Shown here in pieces: positions 1 through 8,769 of a DNA stretch of 64,000 nt; the stretch's first letter is position 1, and the number at the start of each line of letters is the position of its first letter. This DNA comes from Bdellovibrionales bacterium. Lineage in GTDB: Bacteria > Bdellovibrionota > Bdellovibrionia > Bdellovibrionales > Bdellovibrionaceae. A program made the translations under genes and the position numbers. Location of the stretch: assembly GCA_018266295.1 (NCBI GenBank), contig JAFEAQ010000006.1, forward strand, positions 1 to 64,000, in the 5' to 3' direction. The notes below the pieces were generated by a model. The model saw nothing but the letters and a program-made list of their open reading frames with translations. It was not told the origin of the DNA and did no database searches.

Positions 1-19
1 AGAGGTTTTGCCCTAAGCG

Positions 20-1165
20 CTAATGAGTTTTTTTCTCGGCCGCGATTTCCTCAAGGACCTGATCATAAACGAGCTTTAAACCATTGCGGTCGCGCACCGT
101 GAGGATCGGCCAGTAAACTGATTTATTGACCAGATAAGCGACCTCTTTTTTGCTTTGATATTGCAGCTCTTTATCGTCACCCGTGAGGTTAAGAGGCGAA
201 AGATACTTCTTTTCTTCAACAATGACCTTCTCTTGAAAGTTTCTACTGATCAGAAAATTCAGCCACTCCATGGCGACAGCTTTAATCAAGGGATTCCGCT
301 CTGCATTTCGAGTGACAGCGGCATAGTCCGTCCAAAAACTAACGCCCTCATCCAGCAAAGCTAACTTCCATTTCTTAGCGCTGTCTTTGGCCACCGAATG
401 GGACATTCCCCAACCGAGAGTCAGCACCGATTTCTTAAGATCTTCATCCTTGGGCGCACCCGACCAGTAATTTGCATTCGCCAGCAAGTACTTCAATTTT
501 GTTTTGAATTTAGGAGTATTGATCAGATTGATATCGTGGATTTGAGCGCCTTTATATCCGAGCGCTAAGGCGGTCGTATAAATATTAGCCTCGTAGTAGT
601 CCTTCGAAAGCGAATAGCGCCCTTTGTATTTCTTGTCCCACAAAACGTTCCAAGATGTCGGTGGCTTTGCGAAGTGATCCTTATCATAAAGCAGACTATA
701 GCCGCCGGCAGCCATGGGCACGCCGTACAGCTTGCCCTCTTTGGTCACGAAATCGTTGTTGATAAATAACGGCAAAACATCTTTCAGATTCTTAACAATG
801 GTTCTATCGACAGGAATGATCAGGCCGTGATTAATGAACTGAGTCCGCTCATCTTTCATAAAGTTGTGCGACGGAGAAATGATATCCGAAACCCCTGAAC
901 GGACACGGTCATAGAACTCATCAGGGCTGAGCGCGCGCAGAACCGTCACATCGATATTCTTATTATACTTCTCTTTGATCAGTGCCTTGAATTCTTTGAT
1001 CGCGAATGGCGGAGCGTAAGAAGTCCACACATCCAAAGCAAGAACCTCGTCATAGTGACAGGTAAGTTCGTTCTTTTGCGGCTCCATGGATTTTGCCAAG
1101 GGAGTTGCCAGCATCATAGCCAGCAAACAGGTTAAAACAGAATGTCTCTTCGGCAAATTGAGCAT
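20..1165 (-). CDS. Periplasmic solute-binding protein of an ABC transporter (iron/polyamine type)
   Basis: Likely captures a small solute in the periplasm for an ABC importer. The 381-residue product starts with a signal peptide (basic MLNLPKRH, hydrophobic stretch to about residue 24, cleavage near AKS). WTSYAPPFAIKEF at about 47-59, the hinge-type element YGVPMAAGGYSLLYDKDHF at about 147-165 and WLNFLISRNFQEKV near the C terminus fit the PotD/FutA-like binding-protein fold. No permease or ATPase gene lies next to it, so it is an orphan here or serves a distant transporter. The substrate cannot be read from the sequence. The ATG at 1165 has no strong ribosome binding site, but the signal peptide begins right there. 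Confidence 0.75.
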   Translation of the reverse strand: MLNLPKRHSVLTCLLAMMLATPLAKSMEPQKNELTCHYDEVLALDVWTSYAPPFAIKEFKALIKEKYNKNIDVTVLRALSPDEFYDRVRSGVSDIISPSHNFMKDERTQFINHGLIIPVDRTIVKNLKDVLPLFINNDFVTKEGKLYGVPMAAGGYSLLYDKDHFAKPPTSWNVLWDKKYKGRYSLSKDYYEANIYTTALALGYKGAQIHDINLINTPKFKTKLKYLLANANYWSGAPKDEDLKKSVLTLGWGMSHSVAKDSAKKWKLALLDEGVSFWTDYAAVTRNAERNPLIKAVAMEWLNFLISRNFQEKVIVEEKKYLSPLNLTGDDKELQYQSKKEVAYLVNKSVYWPILTVRDRNGLKLVYDQVLEEIAAEKKTH

Positions 1166-1253
1166 GCGCTAACATATATGCTTCTCGTGCTCCGAGATAC
1201 AGATTTTAGAGATCAAACAGCATTTTTTGACTGATCCCACCTAAAATTTGCAG

Positions 1254-1658
1254 CTAAGATTCAAACCACTCGCGCGCAGGTTTTGTCATGAAGATCAGAT
1301 AGAGCGCGTAGCCTTCAGTCGCGATCTGAGCGAGATCAAGAATGGCTAAAATTTTCGCACCATGGACGTCAGTAAAGAAAGCCTTGATAACGCTCGGCAG
1401 ACCGAACACCAGAAACACCGCCAGGAGATAGCGGGCCCAGTAGATGCGCATCCGCATAAAGACGATGGTCACCGCGAGCGCGAACAGCGAAATCACCAGA
1501 TTTGAAATTCGCAAAGTCATATCGCCGACCACAGTGAGTTCGTTCGGCAAGAGCCAAATGTCGAGCACTCCCCTTAAGAGAATCACTCCAAGAGTCACGA
1601 TCAAAAATAACAAAGCCTTTTTAACTTCTATCGGGGCGGTTTCGCTAAAATCGCTCAT
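1254..1658 (-). CDS. Small integral membrane protein, about four membrane segments
   Basis: A 134-residue hydrophobic protein of unknown function. Hydrophobic segments are visible at about residues 14-32, 42-62, 70-90 and 104-124, joined by short basic loops (RMRIYWAR), so an inner-membrane protein is likely. An upstream in-frame extension exists, but it is cysteine-rich, unlike the rest, and runs back through the terminator of the preceding gene. The ATG at 1658 (MSDFSETAP) or the one six bases earlier is therefore preferred. It follows the lipoprotein gene 1774-2067 on the same strand but is separated from it by a terminator. I do not recognise the family. Confidence 0.55.
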   Translation of the reverse strand: MSDFSETAPIEVKKALLFLIVTLGVILLRGVLDIWLLPNELTVVGDMTLRISNLVISLFALAVTIVFMRMRIYWARYLLAVFLVFGLPSVIKAFFTDVHGAKILAILDLAQIATEGYALYLIFMTKPAREWFES

Positions 1659-1714
1659 AAGCATTAAGCGTAAACATGTGGAACAGAGCTGTCCAGTTTT
1701 TCGAAATGGACAAA

Positions 1715-1742
1715 TAAAAAAAGGACAACAAAATGTTGTCCC
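1715..1742 (-). terminator. Rho-independent terminator of the lipoprotein gene 1774-2067
   Basis: On the minus strand a GGGACAAC stem, ATTTT loop and GTTGTCC stem are followed by a run of seven T. It sits about 30 bases after the stop codon of the lipoprotein gene. Confidence 0.8.
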
Positions 1743-1773
1743 TTTCGATAGAGCACTCAATAACTAAATAAGA

Positions 1774-2067
1774 CTATTTCTTCTTCGCCTTCTTCGGCAA
1801 GCAGTGCAGACTGTAGTCCGCCGAACGAACACAAGTGCCCTTCACTTCTGTTTTGTCCAAAGTATAGCTGCAAGCATCTCTCGCACCTTTACCTTCGCAA
1901 GCTTGCAAATCAGATTGCGCGGTGTCTGTAGCCGGAGCTGGAGCAGGTGCCACTGCGGGCTCTGCTGCTGCCGGAGTTGGCTCTGAAGTCGCCTCTTTCG
2001 GTTGTGAACTGCAACCTGCGCCCAAAAGAGCAACAGCCATCGCAAAAGACAAGATTTGGATTTTCAT
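1774..2067 (-). CDS. Small lipoprotein with Ala/Pro-rich linker
   Basis: A 97-residue lipoprotein. The signal peptide MKIQILSFAMAVALLGAGC ends in a clear lipobox (LGAGC, lipidated Cys19), followed by an Ala/Pro/Glu linker (about 25-50) of the kind that tethers a domain to a membrane. The C-terminal part has four cysteines (ACEGKGARDACSYTL, TCVRSADYSLHCL) that probably form two disulfides, and a lysine-rich tail. GGGAGGAAGC precedes the ATG as ribosome binding site. Monocistronic, ending in its own terminator. Function unknown. Confidence 0.75.
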   Translation of the reverse strand: MKIQILSFAMAVALLGAGCSSQPKEATSEPTPAAAEPAVAPAPAPATDTAQSDLQACEGKGARDACSYTLDKTEVKGTCVRSADYSLHCLPKKAKKK

Positions 2068-2162
2068 AGCTTCCTCCCTGAAATGTTAGTTCTTTATAAT
2101 TATTAGGCCAGGCTTTCGACCCGTTGGCAATGCACCTTGTTCAAATTCCTTTGCAGCAGCGT

Positions 2163-3364
2163 CTACTTCCTGCGCAGAAACTTATAGATCGAGCACACAA
2201 GCAATAATCCCGATGACACCAGCAGGGCCTCTTTCGTGGTTGTGAGTTTCGCCAAAGTCCCCCAGGTCACACTTCCCAGAGACATGCCAAAATAGAAAAC
2301 TGACAAAAACACCCCAAGCATCGTGGCCTTTAAGTGCGAAGCCGTGACGATCTGCCGCGAACTCATATTCATCAATGTCGCAAGAACAATCCAGCCAATC
2401 CCTCCAAGCATCATGGCAAAACACGCCATCAGATACCCGTCGGCCAGTGCAAGGACACACTCCCCGGCGGCAAAGACCAAATAGGCAAAACTCAGCGATG
2501 CCAGTTGCGCTGCGGATTCATCACGTGCTTTGAAAACACCGCACTCAAGAACGCGCCAAAACCCAAACAGCCCAGCAAAGAGCCATAATGTAAAGATTCA
2601 AGATGCAACTCTAAACGCCCGCGAACAGGATACAAAGCCCAAAGTGCTGAAGCCGAAAAACTCACTGCGAGGATCTCAAGCCACAGAGTCAGATTGTGAT
2701 AAGAGAAAATAATCTTGAAGTCTTTCGCAGAGGCGCGCTGCAAATATTCAGCAGCCTTGACAGGCTCACCCGCCGCCTTTTTACCAATCGGCCAGCGCCA
2801 GTAGTAGATAATCAAACCCAAGAAAGAAACCGCATTTACGAAAAAGGCCTGGCTTGCCCCCGCAAACCCCAATATGAAGCCACCCAGAGCTGGACCCAAC
2901 ACACGGGTGATATTGAGTCCCATGTAGTAAATCAAAACGGCATTCTGCTGCTCCTCGACGGGAACAAGTTCCGATAGCACGGTTTGATAGGCCGGACCAT
3001 TCAGGGCGACACCGATCCCCATCGAAAAACAGAGAACAAGAATTGTAATTTCTGAAAGTGTTCCTTGAGCTGCCTGGATTCCCAGCACGGTCGCTGAAAT
3101 CAACATCACCGCCTGAGCCAGCAGCAAGATCTTGCGGCGATCACCGCTATCCGCCCAAAACCCCGCAGGAATGGACAGCAATACGACCGGCAAACTATTT
3201 GAAAAAGAGAGGAGCGAAACTGTTAAAGGAGAACTTGAGATATGGGTCATAAGCCAGCTCGCAGCCACGTCTTGCACCCAAGTTCCTAAATTTGAAAGAA
3301 ACGCGCAGAACCAAAAAATCCGGTAAGAACCGTATCGAAAGGGAGACCAAACCGAAGCAGCCAT
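2163..3364 (-). pseudogene. MFS transporter (MFS_3/EntS-like exporter family), broken by a frameshift
   Basis: Two adjacent reading frames together make one MFS transporter of about 395-400 residues. The N-terminal part (3364 down to about 2500) has the family opening (SPFRYGSYRIFWFCAFLSN, GTWVQDVAASWLM) and motif A (GFWADSGDRRKIL). It ends prematurely after KHVMNPQRNWHR. The remaining membrane segments continue in another frame (AQLASLSFAYLVFAAGE onward to 2163). The shift lies near 2495-2525. It may be a true inactivating mutation or a sequencing or assembly error; no homopolymer is obvious there. The start at 3364 (MAASVW) has GGAGGGGG just upstream. It follows the small membrane peptide 3400-3546, possibly as one transcript. 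Confidence 0.75.
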
Positions 3365-3399
3365 ATCCCCCTCCATTCTCTATTTTCCAGATCTACTTT

Positions 3400-3546
3400 C
3401 TAGTAAGAGGGGCCCCACTTCAAAGCGATGAATACGATGATCAAAACTGGGATCGCCGCATAGATCAAAAATGGCATCATTTCTTTTGCGATTCTTTTTT
3501 CTTCTTCAGCTTGTTTTAAATCTGTGTGTTTTACTTCGTGTGCCAT
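3400..3546 (-). CDS. 48-residue single-pass membrane peptide
   Basis: Short ORF with a charged N-terminal half (MAHEVKHTDLKQAEEEKRIA) followed by one membrane segment (MMPFLIYAAIPVLIIVFIAL) and the end KWGPSY. GAGGG lies eight bases upstream of the ATG. The charged helix followed by a membrane anchor is a real protein-like layout, not random translation. It sits 35 bases upstream of the MFS gene on the same strand. Function unknown. The M-PF-I element is shared with the 36-residue peptide at 10866-10976. Confidence 0.6.
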   Translation of the reverse strand: MAHEVKHTDLKQAEEEKRIAKEMMPFLIYAAIPVLIIVFIALKWGPSY

Positions 3547-3646
3547 ATTCTGTAGCCCTCTTTTTAAGCAATTACGGCTATTTTATGTGAAAGTCTTGCG
3601 AAGCGCAAGAACCATGGTTAAGGTTCCTGAGTCCTGAGGGGGATTC

Positions 3647-4258
3647 ATGTCGGAATATAATCATACACGTGGGTGGATTGAAGTGATTGTTGGCTCGATG
3701 TTCAGCGGCAAAACGGAGGAATTGATCCGTCGTTTGCGTCGCGCGGAGTTTGCTCGCCAGCCGATTCAAGTCTTTAAACCAGTCATCGATGACCGCTACA
3801 GCATGACGGACGTGACCTCTCACAATAAGACTTCTATCAATTCAACGCCGATTAAATCGGCAGATGATATTTGGGACCTGCTCAAGCCCGAAACAAAGGT
3901 TGTCGGGATTGATGAGGGCCAATTTTTTGATGAGGGTCTTGTGCAGGTGACCCAGGATTTGGCCAACCGTGGTCTTCGCGTCATTATCGCGGGTCTTGAT
4001 ACGGATTGGCAGGCAAAACCCTTTGGTCCCATGCCAACTTTGATGGCGGTTGCTGAAAACGTCAGCAAGCAGCATGCAGTTTGCGTCGTGTGCGGCAACA
4101 ACGCAAGTCGCACGCAACGCACAGCCGGTGGCGACGGCCAAGTTCAAGTTGGCGCCCACGATGCCTACGAAGCTCGTTGCCGTGAACACTTCAAACCTGA
4201 AGTCGATAAACCTTTTACTTTTTTAATGAAGAATACTCCTCAGTCGTTCGTGCCGTAA
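3647..4258 (+). CDS. tdk: Thymidine kinase
   Basis: Phosphorylates thymidine to dTMP with ATP in the salvage pathway. The 203-residue product has the type II kinase layout: P-loop GSMFSGKT at about 16-23, Walker B-like [10 protein letters not shown] at about 85-94 with the catalytic Glu, GLDTDW, and a zinc-ribbon lasso (CVVCG, then ARCREHF). The substrate-binding loop region [16 protein letters not shown] matches the family. The length is typical. GAGGGGG lies just before the ATG. Its 3' end overlaps the convergent lipoprotein gene by 19 bases. For a bacterium that digests other cells' DNA, salvage would be useful, but that is inference. Confidence 0.95.
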   Translation: MSEYNHTRGWIEVIVGSMFSGKTEELIRRLRRAEFARQPIQVFKPVIDDRYSMTDVTSHNKTSINSTPIKSADDIWDLLKPETKVVGIDEGQFFDEGLVQVTQDLANRGLRVIIAGLDTDWQAKPFGPMPTLMAVAENVSKQHAVCVVCGNNASRTQRTAGGDGQVQVGAHDAYEARCREHFKPEVDKPFTFLMKNTPQSFVP

Positions 4259-4749
4259 AGAACACCGAACTGCACGCCCACGCTTTTACAGAGACCTTGA
4301 TTCGGAAACTCTACGACAAGATCATAAAGCTTCTCTAAGCCGACTTGAATACGGTCCCCCGGCTTCAGAACCACATAACCATTGTGATCATCTTCGAGCG
4401 CAAACACCGGATCTTCAGTGACACTGCTGTCACAGTCGGCGGTATTATGAGCTACATTGTCCAGCGTCACCCAGCCGTTAAATTGAATCGGAAAGGGAAA
4501 AGTTTTTTGCACTCGCAAGTATTTCTCGGTGCCCTTTTCTTGGTTCAGCGCATTGAGCTGCCACGTTTGCGTAAAGTGCGTGAGCTTCAAATTCTCCGTT
4601 TTAAGAATCAGAGTGTCCTTATCCGGAACGGGCTTATGGCGCTTCCCGAGGCGAGGCGTGGGCCCCGAATCAAAACCGTTCTTAGAACTGCCACAGGCCA
4701 CAAGACCGAACACACAACAAATCAATGCAAACTTCTGTCTTATTGTCAT
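4240..4749 (-). CDS. Lipoprotein of unknown function
   Basis: A 169-residue lipoprotein. The signal peptide [22 protein letters not shown] ends in the lipobox LVAC. The chosen ATG at 4749 has GGAGGGGGCT directly upstream; an upstream in-frame extension lacks signal features. The mature part is polar, with beta-rich stretches such as [15 protein letters not shown] and [22 protein letters not shown], and two further cysteines (TADCDSS, GLCKSV) that could pair. It is transcribed towards tdk, overlapping its 3' end. I do not recognise a family. Confidence 0.7.
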   Translation of the reverse strand: MTIRQKFALICCVFGLVACGSSKNGFDSGPTPRLGKRHKPVPDKDTLILKTENLKLTHFTQTWQLNALNQEKGTEKYLRVQKTFPFPIQFNGWVTLDNVAHNTADCDSSVTEDPVFALEDDHNGYVVLKPGDRIQVGLEKLYDLVVEFPNQGLCKSVGVQFGVLYGTND

Positions 4750-4878
4750 AGCCCCCTCCAACGCGTTGCCAGTATGCCAGAATTTTAAACACCGAAGAAA
4801 TGAAGTAACCTTCCTTTCTTCGTCACATGACATAAAAAAACCCTTGCGCTAGGCCACGCGCGGGTCTTGAATGAGGTT

Positions 4879-5238
4879 ATGAAAATCAGCGTCTATTCCC
4901 AGCGGGACAATGCCAGTGTTCACGAACTCGACGGACATGTTTTTTCAAAGCAAGAGCGAACCAAAAGATCTTTGATCCGCCTTTTCGCTTTTTGGGGACT
5001 TGCTCTCGTGTCTATTTTAATTCCAGTCATGCATTTTGTTTTAGTGCCACTGTTTTTTCTCATAGCCCCGTTCATTGCTAGAAAAACATACAACGAAGAA
5101 GTTGTTCTCGAGGCTTGCGAAATATCTTGCCCGGAGTGCAAGCAGACTGCAAAGTTTGCAAAAATTTCTGGTCAGTGGCCATTGCGCAATACATGTCCTC
5201 ACTGCATGAACCGAATTTACTTTGATCATGTCAATTGA
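4879..5238 (+). CDS. Small membrane protein with a C-terminal zinc ribbon
   Basis: 119 residues from the ATG at 4879; a TTG four codons earlier would add MNEV. After a polar N terminus there is a hydrophobic block at about 35-70 (FWGLALVSILIPVMHFVLVPLFFLIAPFIA), probably two membrane helices, then a cytoplasmic tail with CPECK and CPHC pairs that should bind one zinc ion. Divergent from the lipoprotein gene at 4749 with about 130 bases between. No ribosome binding site is strong (GAGG only two bases before the ATG), so the start is uncertain. Function unknown. Confidence 0.6.
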   Translation: MKISVYSQRDNASVHELDGHVFSKQERTKRSLIRLFAFWGLALVSILIPVMHFVLVPLFFLIAPFIARKTYNEEVVLEACEISCPECKQTAKFAKISGQWPLRNTCPHCMNRIYFDHVN

Positions 5239-5339
5239 AGTGCGATGACTGCTTAGTCAAATTTTCATCGTTAAAACGTCTTTTGATTTTTTCATGGGCC
5301 GCGTGCTGATAATAAGCCTCCAACTACAAGGAGGTTTTT

Positions 5340-5825
5340 ATGAAAAAGATTTTAGTATCAACGATCGTTCTCGCGGCATCATATGCTCTGGCTGCGGATC
5401 CAGCACCGGCTCCGGCACCAACCATTGTCGGCAATTGGAATTTAACTTCACGCGCTTGCACAAGCAACGCCCCCATCAATGACGGCGTAAAAATCGGCAC
5501 TGATACAGTGAAAGTTGAAAACAAAGGCGACAACACTTTCAGCTATGTGACTAATATCGGCGGGTGCGAAACAACCGTGACAGGGACTTACGCTGCCGAC
5601 GGCATGAAAGTGGACTACACAACGGCGACAAGCCAAAGCTGCAAAGATACAGCTCCGGCTCCGATGGTTGAAACAATGTCCATCTTCTACGCTTACCTGA
5701 GCGATACAGAAGCTGTAACAGTTACCACCGGCGACAAAGCAGCCATGTCCTGCCCTGCAGGCGATGCTCTTATCATGCACTTTGATAAAGACACTGGCGC
5801 GACTCCACCAGCTCCACAACCATAA
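5340..5825 (+). CDS. Secreted beta-rich protein (lipocalin-like in outline)
   Basis: A 161-residue exported protein: signal peptide MKKILVSTIVLAASYALA, a Pro/Ala-rich linker, then a compact domain beginning IVGNWNL. A G-x-W near the start followed by alternating strands (FSYVTNIGGCETTVTGTY, GMKVDYTTATS) resembles small lipocalin or META-like barrels; this is a resemblance only. Four cysteines could form two disulfides. AAGGAGG precedes the ATG at ideal distance. The C-terminal tail PPAPQP is again proline-rich. A perfect 10-bp stem (5843-5852 with 5869-5878) follows the stop and may end the transcript. Confidence 0.7.
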   Translation: MKKILVSTIVLAASYALAADPAPAPAPTIVGNWNLTSRACTSNAPINDGVKIGTDTVKVENKGDNTFSYVTNIGGCETTVTGTYAADGMKVDYTTATSQSCKDTAPAPMVETMSIFYAYLSDTEAVTVTTGDKAAMSCPAGDALIMHFDKDTGATPPAPQP

Positions 5826-5975
5826 TCGCAGCAATCTTGTTTAGAGAAGAGGAGTGCGTTTTAACGAGCCCTCTTCTCTGACTTTCTCGGTCCTTTTTCA
5901 ATTAACTATCAAGACTCCCACTGTTCCCGCTTCTTCTTCCACTTCTTGGCAAGTTCCTCTATACAGTCATCACAT

Positions 5976-6476
5976 ATGTTGAGACTTCTGCGCAAATGGC
6001 ACCGATGGGTTTCCATTGTCATTGCTATTCCATTCTTAATCACGGTTGTGACCGGCATTTTGCTGGCATCCCGTGGTTTTAATACCTGGGTGCAGCCTCA
6101 ATATCCTCCTGTAGATTCTTCTCTGAAAATCAACTTCGACGAAATCCTCGCGGCGGCCAAATCCGTTCCTGAAGCGCAGATTTCCGACTGGAAGGATATT
6201 TCGCAAATCGATATTCGCCCGGGAACGGGCAATATCCGTGTGCGATCTAAAAACATGCTTGAAATTCAAATCGACGGAGCCAACGGCAAAATCATGGGTG
6301 CGAAAACCCGCCGTGTTTCTTGGCTTGTGTCACTGCACGAAGGAGCTGAGTTCGGCCCTTGGATTCGCTATGGGATCTTCTTTCCGAGCGCAATCTGTGT
6401 GTTTTTCCTGCTTTTAAGCGGCGTGGCCGTTTTCTTTCAGCCTTTAATCGCTCGTCGTAAAGCTCAGCACAAATAA
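5976..6476 (+). CDS. PepSY-associated membrane protein, two membrane helices
   Basis: A 166-residue protein with the PepSY-TM layout: a basic start (MLRLLRKWHRWVS), first helix about residues 13-35 (IVIAIPFLITVVTGILLA), a periplasmic PepSY-like domain with strands (QIDIRPGTGNIRVRSKNMLEIQIDGANGK is the typical repeated-strand portion) and a second helix about 132-155. Related proteins often partner siderophore receptors or metal reductases. It lies 16 bases upstream of the GCS2 ligase and probably heads that operon. Neither this ATG nor an upstream in-frame TTG at 5946 has a good ribosome binding site. Confidence 0.65.
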   Translation: MLRLLRKWHRWVSIVIAIPFLITVVTGILLASRGFNTWVQPQYPPVDSSLKINFDEILAAAKSVPEAQISDWKDISQIDIRPGTGNIRVRSKNMLEIQIDGANGKIMGAKTRRVSWLVSLHEGAEFGPWIRYGIFFPSAICVFFLLLSGVAVFFQPLIARRKAQHK

Positions 6477-6492
6477 TTTATAGGAGTTCGCA

Positions 6493-7596
6493 ATGAAGTT
6501 CGCCCAGTTTTCTCCTGAGGAGAAAAAGCGCTTTGCTCAATCATTTCGTTTTGGTCTAGAGTCTGAATACCTTGTGGTCCGTAAAGAGGACTTCACTCCT
6601 CTCTGGCATCAAGATCTGACCTTTGAAACACTGAATGGAATTTTTGAATCCATTTCTCTGGCCGATGTTCCCTCCTGCGAAGGTTTGGATCTAGAGCCAC
6701 CGCAAACGAAACTGATGCCATTTGTTGTTGAGGGCTATCACCTGCCGGATATGGACTTCCACGCTAAAGAAATCCTACCAAAAGGTGTTGAAATTCGCAC
6801 TCCTGTTTGTGACAGCCTCGAGGAATGCCTCCGCGTTCATAAGACTCTGTACACACGACTCAAAGAAGCCATGAATACAAACGGTTATGACTTAGTGGCG
6901 CTGTCTCACCATCCGATGGAATCGCAGTTCTCAGGCCCCCAGAACAAACGCCGCCATGACTACTGGCAGTGGTCGATGGAAGTAATGACAACTTATGGAC
7001 CTGATATTAACGTGAGCCTGCCGCCGGCGCTTGCTGATTTGATTTCTGAAAAAGATTTCGAAGCTAAGATTAACTACTATGGCCCGGCGCTGTCGGCGTT
7101 AAGTGTTGCTTCGCCATTCATGAACGGGGCACCCTGGCAGATCCGTGGCGAACACGGCAAGAGCTTCCGTATGTATAAACGCAGCTACATCGCGCCTCCG
7201 ATTGAGTTCCATCCGACCGAGAAAAACCGCTACGAGTTCAAGGTATTTGATATGCCGAATTCTTTGCGCGAAATCGAAGCGCAGTTTTTGTCGTTCCTGG
7301 CTTTGACTTTGGACGAAGGACTCATGGGACGTGCGACAAAACAAACCCGCATCTATGATTTGGGCCAAGTCGCTCGCAAAGGACTTGCCGCTGAGGAGAT
7401 GAGCGAACGCGCCAAAGAACTTTTAGAGAGAGCGCCGGCGGTTTTACGTGAATGGGGTTATGATCCGAGCGCCCTTGAAGTGTTTACGGAGCGTCTGGCC
7501 TCTGGAAAAACTCCGGCGGATGAAATGCTAGAGATTTACAGCAAAAACAATTCGATTTATGACGTTCTTCGCGAGCGCAGCCGTTTCAGAGTGTAA
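6493..7596 (+). CDS. GCS2-family carboxylate-amine (glutamate-cysteine-type) ligase
   Basis: Probably joins the gamma-carboxyl of a glutamate-like acid to an amine with ATP. At 367 residues it has the length of the GCS2/YbdK family. Visible marks are the family's opening FRFGLESEYLVV at about 18-29 (metal-binding Glu), GVEIRTPVC at about 97-105, ALSHHPME at about 136-143, and RGEHGKSFRMYKR followed by RYEFKVFDMPNS, the ATP/metal-binding sheet. AGGAG precedes the ATG. The next gene starts one base after the stop, so both are surely cotranscribed. Whether the product is gamma-glutamylcysteine or another amide cannot be told; no glutathione synthetase is adjacent. Confidence 0.75.
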   Translation: MKFAQFSPEEKKRFAQSFRFGLESEYLVVRKEDFTPLWHQDLTFETLNGIFESISLADVPSCEGLDLEPPQTKLMPFVVEGYHLPDMDFHAKEILPKGVEIRTPVCDSLEECLRVHKTLYTRLKEAMNTNGYDLVALSHHPMESQFSGPQNKRRHDYWQWSMEVMTTYGPDINVSLPPALADLISEKDFEAKINYYGPALSALSVASPFMNGAPWQIRGEHGKSFRMYKRSYIAPPIEFHPTEKNRYEFKVFDMPNSLREIEAQFLSFLALTLDEGLMGRATKQTRIYDLGQVARKGLAAEEMSERAKELLERAPAVLREWGYDPSALEVFTERLASGKTPADEMLEIYSKNNSIYDVLRERSRFRV

Positions 7597-7597
7597 A

Positions 7598-8767
7598 ATG
7601 CAACGACTTAGCTTTGAGCTCCTTGAAGACCTCTCTTCGGGAATTCTTTTAAAGCCTGCGATCGCGGACCTCCGAACATTTATGTTTGAGTCCGCGCGCC
7701 GCCGTCGTGGACTTTTGCCGGTGAAGGTCGCCGCCGTCACTGGCAGTGCCGGAAAAACCACCGTCAAAGAAATCCTCGGGCATCTTCTGAAGGGCGCTTT
7801 TATTTCACCGGCTAATCAAAACACCAAACTGGCTTTGGCCCTGCAGATTCTGCGCTTACCTGAGGAACAATCCACGGCGGTATTTGAAATCGGTGCGCGC
7901 CGCCTGGGGGATTTTCAAACTCCTTTAAGTTATGTGCGCCCTGATGTTGTGACTTTGCTGAATATTGGCCGCGCCCATGTCGGCGAATTCGGCTCGCTGG
8001 AGAATCTGATTCTTGAAAAGCTCTCACCTCTGAGTTTTGAAAGTGTCCATACGTTGGTGATTCCTGCCGAGGATGACCGCATTACGAAGCATGCCCGCGC
8101 CCAAGGTAAAAGCCTTATCACGTTTGGTACAAACCCCGCGGCCGATATTGAACTCATCCGCGAAAGTGCCGACGGCGTTTATTTAAAAATTCGTAAAGAA
8201 AGCGTCTTTATCGAATGCCCTTTCCGAGGCCCACAAAAGGGTCTCAATATCGCGGCGGCGATAGCAACCGTTGTCGCCCTTGGAGTTCCCGTTCAAGATA
8301 TTACGCGCCGACTGACGGGCTTTCGTGGAGTTGAAAGACGCTTTCAAGCCTTTAACTGGCAATCGCGTTTAGCCATTGATGATGCGTTTAACGCAAGTCC
8401 CGAAAGCATGCGCGAAGGGCTTCGTCACTTGCTGACACAGACAAAGAATATGAAGATCCTGCTGGTGCTAGGAACCATGCTAGAACTAGGCTCCTCTTCC
8501 GAGTCTGAGCACAGAAAATTGGGCACCTATATCGGCGCCGTGTTTAGTGAGACCATCGCCGCGGGCCTTCTGACACTGATAACTGTGGATGCTGAAGCCC
8601 GGTTTTTGACTGAAGATAACGCTACTGGCCTGCCAAAAGAAAGAATTCATCACTTTGCAACGGCGCTTGAGGCAAAAGCCACCGTGGAATCCCTGGCCAA
8701 GCAGGCCGATGTGGTCTATTTTAAAGCTTCAAAGGGAATTCAGCTGAATAAGATCTTCAGCTCATAA
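7598..8767 (+). CDS. MurF-like Mur ligase lacking the usual N-terminal UDP-binding domain
   Basis: An ATP-dependent amide ligase of the Mur family, 389 residues. MurF-type marks run in order: P-loop GSAGKTTVKE at about 48-57, NQNTKLALALQILRL, EIGARRLGDF, NIGRAHVGEFGSL with ILEK (carbamylated-Lys region), IDDAFNASPESM, LVLGTMLELG and YFKASKGIQL. Standard MurF is about 450 residues with an N-terminal domain gripping the UDP end. Here the P-loop comes after fewer than 50 residues, so that domain is shortened or absent and the substrate is probably not the normal UDP-muramyl tripeptide. Start ATG at 7598, one base after the GCS2 stop; the in-frame upstream extension lies inside that gene. Confidence 0.75.
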   Translation: MQRLSFELLEDLSSGILLKPAIADLRTFMFESARRRRGLLPVKVAAVTGSAGKTTVKEILGHLLKGAFISPANQNTKLALALQILRLPEEQSTAVFEIGARRLGDFQTPLSYVRPDVVTLLNIGRAHVGEFGSLENLILEKLSPLSFESVHTLVIPAEDDRITKHARAQGKSLITFGTNPAADIELIRESADGVYLKIRKESVFIECPFRGPQKGLNIAAAIATVVALGVPVQDITRRLTGFRGVERRFQAFNWQSRLAIDDAFNASPESMREGLRHLLTQTKNMKILLVLGTMLELGSSSESEHRKLGTYIGAVFSETIAAGLLTLITVDAEARFLTEDNATGLPKERIHHFATALEAKATVESLAKQADVVYFKASKGIQLNKIFSS

Positions 8768-8769
8768 TT

